Shown here one piece after another: positions 9,154 through 17,794 of a DNA stretch of 35,188 nt; within the stretch, counting starts at the first letter, position 1, and every line of letters starts with the position of its first letter. The position numbers were made by a program, and so were the translations under genes. The stretch is from Actinomycetota bacterium (lineage in GTDB: Bacteria; Actinomycetota; Actinomycetes; S36-B12; CAIYMF01): contig CANGPO010000022.1 in assembly GCA_947455705.1 (NCBI GenBank), positions 1 through 35,188 on the forward strand. The letters are read 5' to 3'. Below the pieces are notes generated by a model. It ran no database searches and was not told where the DNA came from. It saw only the letters and a program-made list of their open reading frames with translations.

Positions 9154-9924
9154 GTGAGCGTAGCTATCCGGGTTATTCCGTGCCTCGACGTCGATGCTGG
9201 CCGCGTGGTGAAGGGCGTCAATTTCGTTGATCTGCGCGATGCGGGCGACCCGGTCGAGCTTGCTCGCGCTTACGACCTGCAGGGTGCCGATGAGCTCGTA
9301 TTCCTCGACATCACTGCTAGCAGCGCAAACCGTGAGACGACGTTTGATGTTGTTCGACGAACTGCGCAGGAAGTCTTCATCCCACTTACCGTGGGTGGGG
9401 GAGTGCGCACTGTCGCCGATGTTGATCGACTACTGCGTGCAGGTGCGGACAAGGTAGGAATCAACACCGCTGCCATCTCCCGCCCCGAATTCGTCTCGGA
9501 GGCGGCCGAACGGTTCGGATCTCAATGTGTTGTGGTGTCCGTTGATGCGCGACGTTGCCCGCCCGGAGTTGCTACCGATTCGGGCTGGGAGGTCACCACG
9601 CATGGTGGACGTGAGTCGACGGGCATAGACGCCCTTGCATGGGCAGTGCGCGTGGTGGAACTCGGAGCCGGCGAAATCCTTTTAACCTCAATGGATGCAG
9701 ACGGCACGAAGGCTGGGTTTGATGTCGAACTCATTGCGGCCGTTCGCGCGCAGGTCAGGGTGCCAATCATTGCCAGTGGTGGTGCAGGGGAGCTCAGTCA
9801 TTTCGTCCCCGCAGTTGTTGCCGGCGCCGATGCTGTTTTAGCGGCGAGCGTTTTCCATTTCGGTGAACTCACCATCGCTGACGTGAAAGGTGAGTTACGA
9901 CGGGCAGGGTATCCGGTTCGTTAA
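9154..9924 (+). CDS. hisF: Imidazole glycerol phosphate synthase cyclase subunit HisF
   Basis: 256 residues from GTG 9154, the normal length of the family. HisF is the (beta/alpha)8-barrel cyclase that, with HisH, converts PRFAR plus ammonia from glutamine to IGP and AICAR in histidine synthesis. The N-terminus [15 protein letters not shown] carries catalytic Asp12, and VVSVDARR supplies the second catalytic Asp (131). Phosphate-binding loops include TVGGGVR and IIASGGAGE. An upstream in-frame GTG at 9115 is possible, but the family starts at MSVAIRVIP and the -10 box lies between them. Its stop overlaps the stop of the convergent neighbour. The hisH partner is not in the window. Confidence 0.97.
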   Translation: MSVAIRVIPCLDVDAGRVVKGVNFVDLRDAGDPVELARAYDLQGADELVFLDITASSANRETTFDVVRRTAQEVFIPLTVGGGVRTVADVDRLLRAGADKVGINTAAISRPEFVSEAAERFGSQCVVVSVDARRCPPGVATDSGWEVTTHGGRESTGIDALAWAVRVVELGAGEILLTSMDADGTKAGFDVELIAAVRAQVRVPIIASGGAGELSHFVPAVVAGADAVLAASVFHFGELTIADVKGELRRAGYPVR

Positions 9925-10565
9925 CGCGGATAAGCGATGAATGCAGCGATATCGTCGTCACTGCCCATCATGTCGACGCCACGGGTGATGCGTCCGAAGA
10001 GCGCCAAGACCAGTTCACCGACGGGTCCACTGAGTCGCACACTGCTCTTTCCATCACACAGGCGCACATCGGTGCCAGCGGCCGGACCATCGGTTGGCGC
10101 CACCACAATTCCAACGGGGCTCGACCGAGTGAGGAGCTTGCCAAAGGTGGGAATGCGCGACCACAGGTCGGCCGAGAAACTCGGATCCAGTTGACGTACG
10201 CCCCATGCCGGTTGCGCACGACGGACATCCTCGTGATGAACAAAGTATTCGATTGTGTTCATCGCATCGTCCACGGCCGGTATTGCCGCCGGCGACCACT
10301 TCGGCGGGCCGTGGCGTACTTCTGAGACTAGGTCTGGCCAACTCTTGGTCGCTGCTTGGTCCTGCACTTTGCGGGTCCACGACGAAAACGCGGGAACGAC
10401 TAGGCCAATGCCCGCATCGGGGCGAGATTCGCGGATTACCAGGTGAGCGGCCAGATCGCGGGTTGTCCATCCCTCACACAGGGTCGGCGCATCAGGTCCA
10501 AGTTCGGTGAGCAGGTTGCACAACGCGGATCGCTCCGAGCGGCTGTACCGATCCTTGGAAGTCAT
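9921..10565 (-). CDS. TIGR03085-family protein (DinB/maleylpyruvate isomerase-like fold, putative metal binding)
   Basis: 214 residues from ATG 10565. An earlier in-frame start at 10619 would add 18 residues, but the chosen ATG lies 6 nt after a TACGAT -10 box and fits the family N-terminus ([12 protein letters not shown]). The features [14 protein letters not shown] (His41) and [14 protein letters not shown] (His110/111) are typical of this actinobacterial family, related to mycothiol-dependent maleylpyruvate isomerases. Those histidines are candidate metal ligands. The substrate is unknown. It lies between hisF and hisI, a position I know from other actinobacteria, without a demonstrated role in histidine synthesis. 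Its TAA overlaps the hisF TAA tail to tail, and its start faces hisI across 63 bp. Confidence 0.88.
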   Translation of the reverse strand: MTSKDRYSRSERSALCNLLTELGPDAPTLCEGWTTRDLAAHLVIRESRPDAGIGLVVPAFSSWTRKVQDQAATKSWPDLVSEVRHGPPKWSPAAIPAVDDAMNTIEYFVHHEDVRRAQPAWGVRQLDPSFSADLWSRIPTFGKLLTRSSPVGIVVAPTDGPAAGTDVRLCDGKSSVRLSGPVGELVLALFGRITRGVDMMGSDDDIAAFIAYPR

Positions 10566-10628
10566 ACGCTCATCGTAGGGCCGGATACTGAATGCGGCAG
10601 GTTCATCGGAAACCGGCACAATAGACCC
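10566..10628. promoter_or_regulatory. Back-to-back leaderless promoters of the TIGR03085 gene and hisI
   Basis: In 63 bp, the minus strand has TACGAT (10577-10572) ending 6 nt before ATG 10565. The plus strand has CACAAT (10617-10622) ending 6 nt before ATG 10629. Neither start has a Shine-Dalgarno sequence. With normal 17-18 nt spacing both -35 regions would fall on the same bases (about 10593-10599), which do not resemble TTGACA. Confidence 0.5.
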
Positions 10629-11021
10629 ATGAATTCCACGCTCACCTGGTCGCAGGTCCGCGAACGGCTGTCACCCGATGCCAACGGGTTGGTTGCAGCC
10701 ATCGCTCAGCAGTGGGATACCGGCGAGGTGCTCATGTTGGCGTGGATGAATGAAGAAGCTCTGCGCCGTACTCTTGAATCGGGTCGAGCCACTTACTGGT
10801 CGCGCTCGCGGGGCGAGTTCTGGGTTAAGGGTGAGACCTCCGGACACGTTCAGGCCGTTAAGTCGGTCCACATCGACTGCGACGGCGATGCACTACTGAT
10901 TGCCGTCGATCAGACCGGCGTGGCCTGTCACACGGGGACGCGCACCTGCTTCGATGTAGAAGTGATCACGGCGAATTCCGCGGACGCGATGAGTTCCAAT
11001 CAGACGGAAGAGTTGAACTGA
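10629..11021 (+). CDS. hisI: Phosphoribosyl-AMP cyclohydrolase HisI
   Basis: 130 residues from ATG 10629; no HisE fusion. It opens the purine ring of PR-AMP to give ProFAR in histidine synthesis, in the cytoplasm. The family pattern is intact: [29 protein letters not shown], and the Zn/Mg site with Cys84-Asp85, Cys100 and Cys107 ([11 protein letters not shown]). Longer upstream starts in the same frame would run through the promoter of the divergent neighbour and are unlikely. The stop and the trpE start share one base (TGATG), so hisI and trpE are probably co-transcribed and translationally coupled. Confidence 0.97.
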   Translation: MNSTLTWSQVRERLSPDANGLVAAIAQQWDTGEVLMLAWMNEEALRRTLESGRATYWSRSRGEFWVKGETSGHVQAVKSVHIDCDGDALLIAVDQTGVACHTGTRTCFDVEVITANSADAMSSNQTEELN

Positions 11022-12595
11022 TGAGCCAGACAGCGATGTATGCCAGTGGCTTTTCCGGCGCTGTATCGCCGGATCTCGAAACCTTCCGCGCAATGGCCAA
11101 GGACCGTCGCGTCATCCCCGTTGTTCGTCGACTGCTTGCCGATGGCGAGACGCCGATCGGGCTCTATCGCAAACTTGCGGGCGAACGGGCGGGCACCTTT
11201 CTGCTTGAATCGGCCGAACACGGCCGGGCGTGGTCGCGGTACTCGTTCGTTGGTGTTCGCTGTGCTGCGATGTTGACGGAAGTTCAGGGCCAGGTTCGCT
11301 GGTTTGGCCATGCACCCGTGGGACTGCCTGAGCATGGCGATCCTCTCATTGCACTGCGCGATACCGTCGCAGCCCTTCACACCGAACGACTTCCTGGTCT
11401 GCCGCCACTCACGGGTGGAATGGTCGGTTACTTGTCGTATGACGTTGTGCGGCACTGGGAAAAACTTCCCGATGCAAATCCCGACGAACTTGGCATCCCT
11501 GAGCTCGCGATGTTGCTCGCCACAGATTTAGCAGTGCTTGATCACCATGATGGATCTGTACTTCTGATTGCTAACGCGATCAACTACGACGCAACAGATG
11601 AACGTGTAGACGACGCATGGGCAGATGCAGTGCGTCGGCTCGATGTGATGCAGGCTGACCTTGCAACATCTGCGGCAGCATCGGCAGCCACCTACGACTC
11701 GACGGCCAGCGTTGACATCACATCCCGAACATCGCAGGCTGAGTACCTAGCCGGAGTTGAGGCGAGCAAGGAATACATTCGCGCGGGTGATGCCTTCCAA
11801 ATCGTTCTATCCCAGCGGTTTTCGGCCCCTTGCACTGCGTCAGCCCTCGATGTGTACCGCGTCCTTCGTGTCACGAACCCCAGCCCGTACATGTACCTAT
11901 TCCGGATCCCGGCACCCGTGGATGCGGATGGCGGTCTCAGCGACGTTGTCGCACTCGACATCGTCGGCTCGTCGCCTGAGGCGCTGGTGAAGGTCGCTGA
12001 CGGCCGGGCGATGCTCCATCCGATTGCTGGCTCACGTCCTCGCGGCGCAACCCCAGAACAGGACGCTGCGTTTGCCGAAGAGTTATTGGCTGATGAGAAG
12101 GAGCGGGCTGAGCACCTCATGCTCGTCGACCTAGGCCGCAACGACCTCGGCCGGGTTTGCACCCCCGGCTCGGTGGAGGTTGTCGACTTTATGTCCGTTG
12201 AGCGATATAGCCACATCATGCATATCGTCTCAACGGTTGTTGGTGAAGTTGCTCACGGCAAGACGGCGTACGACGTTCTGGCCGCTACGTTCCCTGCGGG
12301 CACTCTTTCCGGAGCGCCAAAGCCACGTGCGATGGAAATCATTGATGAACTCGAGCCGGTGCGACGCGGTGTGTACGCAGGCGCCGTTGGTTATCTCGAC
12401 TTCGCAGGTGATCTCGACACGGCAATTGCAATCCGCACCGCAGTCATCGTTGATGGAGTTGCACATGTGCAGGCTGGGGCGGGCCTTGTTGCAGATTCCG
12501 TTCCGGAAAGTGAGTTTGCCGAATGTGGCAACAAGGCGGCCGCAGTGCTTCGTGCTGTAGCCATCGCATCGACGATGCGATCGGCTGCCGAATGA
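11021..12595 (+). CDS. trpE: Anthranilate synthase component I TrpE
   Basis: 524 residues. It converts chorismate and ammonia from glutamine to anthranilate, the first committed step to tryptophan. LLES (61-64) is the tryptophan-binding feedback motif. The chorismate-binding domain shows QIVLSQRF, PIAGSRPRG, LMLVDLGRNDLGRVC, TFPAGTLSGAPK and QAGAGLVADS. GGAAGAG lies 8 nt before the ATG. No separate trpG is present in the window, so the glutaminase subunit must come from elsewhere. I found no tryptophan-rich leader peptide upstream. It overlaps the next gene by ATGA. Confidence 0.97.
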   Translation: MSQTAMYASGFSGAVSPDLETFRAMAKDRRVIPVVRRLLADGETPIGLYRKLAGERAGTFLLESAEHGRAWSRYSFVGVRCAAMLTEVQGQVRWFGHAPVGLPEHGDPLIALRDTVAALHTERLPGLPPLTGGMVGYLSYDVVRHWEKLPDANPDELGIPELAMLLATDLAVLDHHDGSVLLIANAINYDATDERVDDAWADAVRRLDVMQADLATSAAASAATYDSTASVDITSRTSQAEYLAGVEASKEYIRAGDAFQIVLSQRFSAPCTASALDVYRVLRVTNPSPYMYLFRIPAPVDADGGLSDVVALDIVGSSPEALVKVADGRAMLHPIAGSRPRGATPEQDAAFAEELLADEKERAEHLMLVDLGRNDLGRVCTPGSVEVVDFMSVERYSHIMHIVSTVVGEVAHGKTAYDVLAATFPAGTLSGAPKPRAMEIIDELEPVRRGVYAGAVGYLDFAGDLDTAIAIRTAVIVDGVAHVQAGAGLVADSVPESEFAECGNKAAAVLRAVAIASTMRSAAE

Positions 12596-13251
12596 CGCAG
12601 GATCTGCCCGAGGCGATCCACGTCACGAGTGATTCAAACGCCCATAGGACGCCACGCTCCTACCTTGTCGCCTTGGGACTGCTCGCGATCGGTTCAGGGG
12701 CGCTATTTCTTGGCTATGGGCGTACCTGGTCGAGCACGCGGTTAACGGAAAGTGGTTTGCCATCACTGCTCGTTGAACTCACGGGTCGTGATGTGCAACC
12801 GGCAGGTGCCGCGACGGCCATCCTTGGCCTAGCCGCGATTGCAGGACTGGTTGCAACGCGTCGAATCGGTCGAATCCTTAGTGGCATTGTCCTGATCATT
12901 GTTGGCCTGCTTGATGCGTTCTTGGCGTTCCAGTTTGGGTTGGGGGAGCGATCGTCGATCGTGGCAGCAGTATCCGAGCGTGCCGGACGTGACCTCGATC
13001 CGGACATCGTGCGCGCTGCCACCTCGACCTCGGTCTGGTGGATTGCCGCAGCCTTTGGTGGCGTGTGTTTCGTGATCGCTGGCACGCTGGCACTTACCCA
13101 GTCGTCCTTCTGGCCAACCTTGGGCTCACGTTACGAGCGCAGTGAACAAGCGTCTGAACAGAGTGCGCGTCCCCGGTCGGCATGGGATCAGATGGATGAC
13201 GGAATAGACCCGACAATGGACGGACCCGACACCTCGGCGAGTGCCCGCTAG
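12592..13251 (+). CDS. Trp biosynthesis-associated membrane protein, TIGR02234 family
   Basis: 219 residues from ATG 12592, overlapping the trpE stop by 4 nt. Four likely membrane segments lie at about 24-42, 71-89, 95-114 and 147-169, with a periplasmic-side loop rich in small residues and a charged cytoplasmic tail. The tail has the family hallmarks WPTLGSRYER and AWDQMDDGIDPT. The family is found with trp genes in actinobacteria and its biochemical role is unknown; membrane tethering or transport linked to the pathway is only a guess. There is no own Shine-Dalgarno, so it probably relies on coupling to trpE. Confidence 0.85.
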   Translation: MTQDLPEAIHVTSDSNAHRTPRSYLVALGLLAIGSGALFLGYGRTWSSTRLTESGLPSLLVELTGRDVQPAGAATAILGLAAIAGLVATRRIGRILSGIVLIIVGLLDAFLAFQFGLGERSSIVAAVSERAGRDLDPDIVRAATSTSVWWIAAAFGGVCFVIAGTLALTQSSFWPTLGSRYERSEQASEQSARPRSAWDQMDDGIDPTMDGPDTSASAR

Positions 13252-13340
13252 GGCGGATCAGTTGTTTCGGCGGGTCCCGATGCGCGGCGACCGACACCAA
13301 CTGGCAGAATATCGACGTCAACGCTCAGGGAGGATCCACT

Positions 13341-13559
13341 ATGACGGCCGAGCACGAGTATCACGGCAACACGGCACAAAACTGGACTGCCGTCACCATC
13401 GTCATGATCGCATCGCTGATCGGAACGATCGGTGTCTGCATCGGTAACTGGCCGATGTTCTGGATCGGTGGCATCGGTGGAGTGGTCCTGGGCCTAGTCG
13501 TCGGCAAGGTCATGGGCATGATGGGCATGGGTCCATCTCCCGAAGACGCCACGAGCTAA
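13341..13559 (+). CDS. Small two-helix membrane protein, HGxxPAAW/DUF6704-like
   Basis: 72 residues, preceded by a strong GGGAGG (13328-13333) with 7 nt spacing. The N-terminal HGNTAQNW (residues 8-15) corresponds to the HGxxPAAW signature, but the central PAA is replaced by AQN; only His, Gly and Trp are kept. Two hydrophobic helices follow (about 16-35 and 38-58, the second glycine-rich), then a Met/Gly-rich tail. The family sits between the TIGR02234 gene and DUF2752/trpC in many actinobacteria, which is the main support for the assignment. Its function is unknown. Confidence 0.75.
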   Translation: MTAEHEYHGNTAQNWTAVTIVMIASLIGTIGVCIGNWPMFWIGGIGGVVLGLVVGKVMGMMGMGPSPEDATS

Positions 13560-13578
13560 CTCGAGTTTTCTACAGCTG

Positions 13579-13612
13579 TTCGCGCACATCTGCCTATCTA
13601 GGAGAGCGCGAA
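13579..13612 (+). terminator. Inverted repeat upstream of the DUF2752 gene
   Basis: TTCGCGC (13579-13585) pairs with GCGCGAA (13606-13612), and inside it CCTA (13593-13596) pairs with TAGG (13599-13602). No T-run follows, so this may be a weak terminator for the preceding gene or a regulatory site just upstream of the next promoter. Confidence 0.35.
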
Positions 13613-13627
13613 GCATGTCGTGCGACG

Positions 13628-13639
13628 TAGTGTGTAACC
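13628..13639 (+). promoter_or_regulatory. DUF2752 gene -10 box, probable leaderless start
   Basis: TAGTGT (13628-13633) ends 6 nt before GTG 13640. No Shine-Dalgarno and no clear -35. Confidence 0.5.
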
Positions 13640-14098
13640 GTGCATGCGCGTACCCAACGACTCCTCGGACCGAGTTTGGTCGGAGTTGGCCTTGTCGTGG
13701 CCACGGCGTACATCGGTGCGGTTGACCCGAACACCCCGGGGCATTACCCCGTGTGTCCACTGAAAGCATTTACGGGTCTCGATTGCCCTGGATGTGGTGG
13801 AATGCGCGCAGTTCACTCGCTCGTGCATGGCGATCTCGTGAGTGCGTTGGATCACAACCTGCTCGCCGTCGTCATGTTCTTGCCGGCCATCGCGATCGGC
13901 TGGTTCCTCTGGATGAGGCGCGAGTGGTCTGAGCCAATGGCCGCTTCGTCGTCAGGTGGGGCCGCGGCAGATGTAGCGATGGACGCGGCACGACGTCGAA
14001 AGTTATGGCTGGCGGCCTTCATCATCATCGCCATCTTCACCGTGACGCGGAACATCCACGCAGTTCCTGCTTTTGACTGGCTAGGTTCGTCGGTCTGA
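13640..14098 (+). CDS. DUF2752 membrane protein
   Basis: 152 residues from GTG 13640. The signature VCPLKAFTGLDCPGCGGMR (Cys39, Cys49, Cys52) followed by HSLVHGDL identifies the DUF2752 family. Membrane segments are likely at about 10-28, 72-91 and 122-138, so the cysteine cluster lies near a membrane face. Function is unknown; the cysteines could bind metal or form disulfides. Placed between the HGxxPAAW-like gene and trpC, as in other actinobacteria. The start rests on the TAGTGT box at 6 nt spacing and the absence of a better start. Confidence 0.82.
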   Translation: MHARTQRLLGPSLVGVGLVVATAYIGAVDPNTPGHYPVCPLKAFTGLDCPGCGGMRAVHSLVHGDLVSALDHNLLAVVMFLPAIAIGWFLWMRREWSEPMAASSSGGAAADVAMDAARRRKLWLAAFIIIAIFTVTRNIHAVPAFDWLGSSV

Positions 14099-14128
14099 TA
14101 TCGACCTGGGTTGCGGAATGAAAAGCCC

Positions 14129-14167
14129 CGAATTCGTGGAATTCGCTGTGACGGATACCCTGATGAC
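14129..14167 (+). promoter_or_regulatory. trpC promoter with palindromic operator candidate
   Basis: CGAATTC-GTG-GAATTCG (14129-14145) is a perfect 7-bp palindrome with a 3-nt spacer. TACCCT (14156-14161) is a TANNNT -10 box ending 6 nt before GTG 14168. The palindrome covers the place of the -35 element, so a bound repressor would block trpCBA transcription. The identity of the regulator is unknown. Confidence 0.5.
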
Positions 14168-14977
14168 GTGACTGTGCTGGATGACATCCTCGACGGCGTG
14201 CGCGTCGATCTTCTTGAGCGCCAGTCGCGCGTCACCCTCGACGAGTTGAAAGCGCGGGCTCACGCCGCTCAACCACCCATCGATGCCGAAGCGATTCTTC
14301 GCCAAGACGGTGTCTGTGTCATTGCCGAGGTGAAGCGATCCAGCCCCAGTAAGGGTGTTTTAGCCGAAATCGCTGACCCGGCTGCTTTGGCTACTGAATA
14401 CGAAGCCGGTGGTGCCCACTGCATCAGCGTTTTGACTGAGCAGCGTCGCTTCGGGGGCTCGCTCGATGATTTGGCGGCCGTTCGTGCCGCGGTGGACGTG
14501 CCCGTACTTCGCAAGGATTTCATTGTCGGCAGCTATCAACTGTGGGAGGCACGAGCCTACGGTGCAGATATTGCCCTGTTAATCGTGGCCGCGTTGGATC
14601 AACCCGCTCTTGTATCCCTGATCGAGCGAGCGCGCAGCATAGGTCTGACCCCGCTCGTGGAGGTACATGACGAGCACGAAGTTGCCCGAGCTGTTGATGC
14701 CGGCGCCACCGTGATCGGCGTCAATGTTCGCAACCTGAAGACCCTTGAGGTCGATCGCGATGTCTTCGCCCGGGTTGCCCCGAGTATCCCTAACTCATGT
14801 GTGCGCATTGCCGAATCTGGGGTGCGCGGGCCGCATGATCTGCTCGCCTACGCACATGCAGGTGCGGATGCGGTCTTAGTAGGGGAGAGTCTTGTTGTTG
14901 GCGGAGACCCCCGTGCAGCCGTGCGCGAGCTCGTAACGACTGGGGCACACCCGGCCATACGAAATACTCGTGACTGA
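14168..14977 (+). CDS. trpC: Indole-3-glycerol-phosphate synthase TrpC
   Basis: 269 residues from GTG 14168 ([12 protein letters not shown]), the family's usual start; an in-frame ATG at 14111 would add 19 unrelated residues and overlap the promoter. TrpC closes CdRP to indole-3-glycerol phosphate with loss of CO2. The catalytic barrel motifs are present: [45 protein letters not shown] and [13 protein letters not shown] stand-alone enzyme, not fused to TrpF. trpB follows after 21 nt. Confidence 0.97.
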   Translation: MTVLDDILDGVRVDLLERQSRVTLDELKARAHAAQPPIDAEAILRQDGVCVIAEVKRSSPSKGVLAEIADPAALATEYEAGGAHCISVLTEQRRFGGSLDDLAAVRAAVDVPVLRKDFIVGSYQLWEARAYGADIALLIVAALDQPALVSLIERARSIGLTPLVEVHDEHEVARAVDAGATVIGVNVRNLKTLEVDRDVFARVAPSIPNSCVRIAESGVRGPHDLLAYAHAGADAVLVGESLVVGGDPRAAVRELVTTGAHPAIRNTRD

Positions 14978-14998
14978 CTAGTTGATCAGGAGAAGTAG

Positions 14999-16276
14999 AT
15001 GAGAACCGACATAACTGGGGATCTGCGCGAAGCGACCGAAGCGTTGCAGTCGTGGAACGCGCAATTCCCCGATGTTGCCGGCCACTTTGGTCGGTACGGT
15101 GGCCGGTTCGTACCTGAGGCCCTCATTGTTGCGCTCGATGAACTAGATGCTGCGTTTCGAGCCGCAAAGGTTGATCCTGAATTTCAGGCCGAACTTGCCC
15201 ATCTGCATGCAACGTACACGGGCCGTCCAAGCCCAGTAACCGAGTGCCATCGCTTCGGCGAGGTTGCAGGTGGTGCGCGCGTCTTCCTCAAGCGCGAGGA
15301 TCTCAATCACACCGGCTCTCACAAGATCAACAACGTTCTGGGTCAAGCACTCTTGACGGTTCGTATGGGCAAGAAGCGGGTTATCGCTGAAACCGGTGCG
15401 GGCCAGCACGGAGTTGCAACAGCAACAGCGGCTGCCCTTTTCGGCCTCGAATGTGTTGTGTACATGGGCGAGGAAGACACCCGTCGCCAGGCGCTCAACG
15501 TGGCCCGTATGAAACTGCTTGGCGCGCAGGTAGTTCCCGTTACGGCCGGGAGTCGCACCTTGAAGGATGCGATGAACGAGGCCATGCGCGACTGGGTTAC
15601 GAACGTTGATTCAACGCACTACATCATCGGCACGGTTGCGGGCCCCGCACCGTTCCCCGAGATGGTGCGCGAGTTCCATCGAATCATCGGCGTTGAATCT
15701 CGCGCCCAAATGTTGGAGCTCACGGGTCGTCTACCCGACGCGGTAACAGCATGCGTCGGTGGTGGTTCTAATGCGATCGGGATCTTCTCCGGCTTCGTCG
15801 ACGATGCTGACGTCAAGTTGTATGGCTTTGAGGCCGGTGGTGACGGTGTTGAGACCGGGCGCCACGCGTCGGCCATTACGGGTGGATCTGTTGGTGTACT
15901 GCACGGTCAGCGCTCGTACGTCCTTCAAGATGAGGATGGGCAGACGGTCGAGTCACATTCGATTAGTGCTGGTCTCGACTATCCCGGTGTCGGCCCAGAA
16001 CACGCCTGGCTTGCCGATAGCGGTCGCGCAACCTACATCGCGGTAACCGATACCGAGGCGATGGAAGCCTTCCGGGTTCTTTGTCGCACCGAGGGAATCA
16101 TCCCTGCCATCGAAACCGCACATGCTCTTGCGGGAACGATTGAGCTCGGTCGTGAGCTTGGTCCGGACGCGATCATCTTGGTTAATTGCTCGGGTCGTGG
16201 TGACAAGGACGTAGAAACGGCAAGCCGCTGGTTCGGGATCATGGACGGCGAACGGGCACCGGAGGGGCGCGCGTGA
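14999..16276 (+). CDS. trpB: Tryptophan synthase beta subunit TrpB
   Basis: 425 residues, with AGGAG (14988-14992) 6 nt before the ATG. It condenses indole with serine to tryptophan using pyridoxal phosphate. Lys109 in HTGSHKINN is the PLP-binding lysine; [12 protein letters not shown] and [10 protein letters not shown] (phosphate-binding loop) are present. The N-terminus has a roughly 25-residue extension before [13 protein letters not shown], common in the family. The C-terminus is complete ([10 protein letters not shown]). It overlaps trpA by 4 nt (GTGA), matching the obligate alpha2-beta2 complex. Confidence 0.98.
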   Translation: MRTDITGDLREATEALQSWNAQFPDVAGHFGRYGGRFVPEALIVALDELDAAFRAAKVDPEFQAELAHLHATYTGRPSPVTECHRFGEVAGGARVFLKREDLNHTGSHKINNVLGQALLTVRMGKKRVIAETGAGQHGVATATAAALFGLECVVYMGEEDTRRQALNVARMKLLGAQVVPVTAGSRTLKDAMNEAMRDWVTNVDSTHYIIGTVAGPAPFPEMVREFHRIIGVESRAQMLELTGRLPDAVTACVGGGSNAIGIFSGFVDDADVKLYGFEAGGDGVETGRHASAITGGSVGVLHGQRSYVLQDEDGQTVESHSISAGLDYPGVGPEHAWLADSGRATYIAVTDTEAMEAFRVLCRTEGIIPAIETAHALAGTIELGRELGPDAIILVNCSGRGDKDVETASRWFGIMDGERAPEGRA

Positions 16277-17070
16277 GCAAGCTTCATGAAGCCTTCGCTG
16301 AGGCTAAGGCGGAAAACCGGGCCGCTCTGATCGGATACCTTCCGGCGGGGTTTCCGACCGTTCCGGGTGCGATCGATGCCATCACAGCCATGGTTGAGAA
16401 CGGCGTCGACATCGTCGAGATTGGGTTGCCGTATTCCGATCCGTTGATGGACGGCCCGACCATTCAGGCCGCTGTCGATCAGTCGCTCCGTCAGGGAACC
16501 ACCATCCGCGATGTGCTGGAAACCGTGCGCGCCGTTGCCCTGACTGGTGCGCCTACGTTGGTGATGTCGTATTGGAATCCGATCGAGCGCTTCGGGGTCG
16601 ACGCGTTTGCAGGTGAACTTGCTGCCGCAGGTGGTACGGGAGTTATCACTCCAGATCTCACACCGGAAGAGGCGGGGGATTGGATAGCAGCCAGCGATGC
16701 CGCTGGGATCGACCGGGTGTTCCTTGTTGCGCCGAGTAGCACGCTTGGGCGGATCGAGATCGTCAGCAGCATGACGACCGGTTTCCTTTACGCCGCTTCG
16801 CTGATGGGCGTGACAGGTGTTCAGTCGGTGTCGCAGGCGGCTCCGGCCCTCGTGGAACGTAGCCGTCCCTATGCCAAGGTTCCCATCGCTGTTGGGCTGG
16901 GTGTATCCACCGCAGAGCAGGCTGCGCAGGTTGCTACGTACGCGGACGGTGTGATCGTCGGTTCGGCGTTCGTGCGGCTGCTTCTTGACGCGGCAACACC
17001 TGCGCAGGGCGTTGCCGCTGTCGGCAAACTTGCCGCAGAACTGGCCGTTGGGGTTCGCCGTACTGCCTGA
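16273..17070 (+). CDS. trpA: Tryptophan synthase alpha subunit TrpA
   Basis: 265 residues from GTG 16273, with GGAGGGG (16261-16267) upstream. It cleaves indole-3-glycerol phosphate to indole, which is channelled to TrpB. The catalytic residues fall at the classical numbers Glu49 ([15 protein letters not shown]) and Asp60. YLPAGFP and [11 protein letters not shown] are typical phosphate-site elements. The last gene of the trp cluster; a long imperfect hairpin follows. Confidence 0.97.
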   Translation: MSKLHEAFAEAKAENRAALIGYLPAGFPTVPGAIDAITAMVENGVDIVEIGLPYSDPLMDGPTIQAAVDQSLRQGTTIRDVLETVRAVALTGAPTLVMSYWNPIERFGVDAFAGELAAAGGTGVITPDLTPEEAGDWIAASDAAGIDRVFLVAPSSTLGRIEIVSSMTTGFLYAASLMGVTGVQSVSQAAPALVERSRPYAKVPIAVGLGVSTAEQAAQVATYADGVIVGSAFVRLLLDAATPAQGVAAVGKLAAELAVGVRRTA

Positions 17071-17080
17071 TGCGGGCAAA

Positions 17081-17120
17081 TCGGACACAGGGAACTTTTT
17101 CCAGCCTGTGATGCGTCCGA
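17081..17120 (+). terminator. Imperfect hairpin after trpA
   Basis: Nested arms TCGGAC/GTCCGA (17081-17086 and 17115-17120) and CACAGG/CCTGTG (17086-17091 and 17105-17110), with GGAA/TTCC and a T-run in the loop. It is placed as expected for the end of the trp transcript, but no T-tract follows the stem. Confidence 0.35.
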
Positions 17121-17171
17121 CATATTGATCCGCACGGGCCATGCCAACCCACCAAGAGCACGTAAGTAGGG

Positions 17172-17183
17172 GATGATCGTCAG
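17172..17183 (+). promoter_or_regulatory. DoxX-like gene -10-like box, possible leaderless start
   Basis: GATGAT (17172-17177) keeps the A and final T of the -10 box and ends 6 nt before GTG 17184. Weaker than the TANNNT cases. A TTGATC at 17125-17130 is too far upstream to pair with it. Confidence 0.3.
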
Positions 17184-17696
17184 GTGAGTTCAATGAGCGC
17201 GCAGACGCGCACCTGGATCAGTACGGTTTTTCGCCTCGTGCTGGCAGGGGTCTGGTTGTATGCCGGTGGGATCAAGCTGCTTCAGCCTGGTGGTGCACGC
17301 GAGGCAGTTATTGCCTACCGCATTTTCCCCGCATCATGGGTAGATTTCCTCGGCTGGGCTCTGCCAGCGGTCGAGGTCGGACTCGGCGCACTCTTACTCA
17401 TCGGACTCTTCACTCGCGCTGCTGCGATTGCCAGTGCTTTGCTGTTCACCGCGTTCATCATCGGGATCTCGAGCGTATGGATTCGCGGCTACTCGATCGA
17501 CTGTGGCTGCTTCGGCGGCGGCGGCGATATCACTGAGTCGGGCAAAACCTGGCGTTACACCAGCGAACTGCTGCGCGACGCACTATTCACCGGGATGGCC
17601 TGTTGGCTGGCTTGGTGGCCTCACACGAAGTTTGCCTTGGACCGAATCCCGGCCGAGGTTGTGGACGCAGCCCAAGAACCACTGCCGTCTACCTGA
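17184..17696 (+). CDS. DoxX/MauE-family redox-associated membrane protein
   Basis: 170 residues from GTG 17184; ATG 17193 would shorten it by three. Four hydrophobic segments lie at about 13-31, 52-75, 79-98 and 131-146. Early motifs VWLYAGGIKLLQPG and AYRIFP fit the DoxX/MauE group. SIDCGCFGGGGD (Cys107, Cys109) between helices 3 and 4 is a probable redox site. Two DsbA-like genes follow, so I infer it helps oxidise or recycle them, as MauE/DoxX proteins are thought to do in other systems. The alternative is an unrelated quinone-linked membrane protein. Confidence 0.8.
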   Translation: MSSMSAQTRTWISTVFRLVLAGVWLYAGGIKLLQPGGAREAVIAYRIFPASWVDFLGWALPAVEVGLGALLLIGLFTRAAAIASALLFTAFIIGISSVWIRGYSIDCGCFGGGGDITESGKTWRYTSELLRDALFTGMACWLAWWPHTKFALDRIPAEVVDAAQEPLPST

Positions 17697-17725
17697 ATTC
17701 CGATTGCCACTGCACGTTGAAAGCC

Positions 17726-17794
17726 ATGACGACCCGAACCACGAGAACTACGTCCATATTTGCTAGCACCATCACCTGGAGTCGAACGCAATGA
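17726..17794 (+). other. Possible 22-codon upstream ORF coupled to the first dsbA-like gene
   Basis: ATG 17726 opens a 22-residue frame beginning MTTRTTRTTS whose TGA overlaps the ATG of the following gene (ATGA). It has only a weak GAAAG in front and no homology I recognise. It may be chance, or a leader ORF for translational coupling. Confidence 0.15.

Noticed and set aside
10443-10628. Longer N-terminus for HisI starting at 10443
   Set aside because: The extension is antisense to the neighbouring gene, lacks family similarity and would run through the -10 box of hisI.
11021-11023. trpE/hisI one-base stop-start overlap as a frameshift
   Set aside because: Both proteins are complete at family length; the overlap is ordinary translational coupling.
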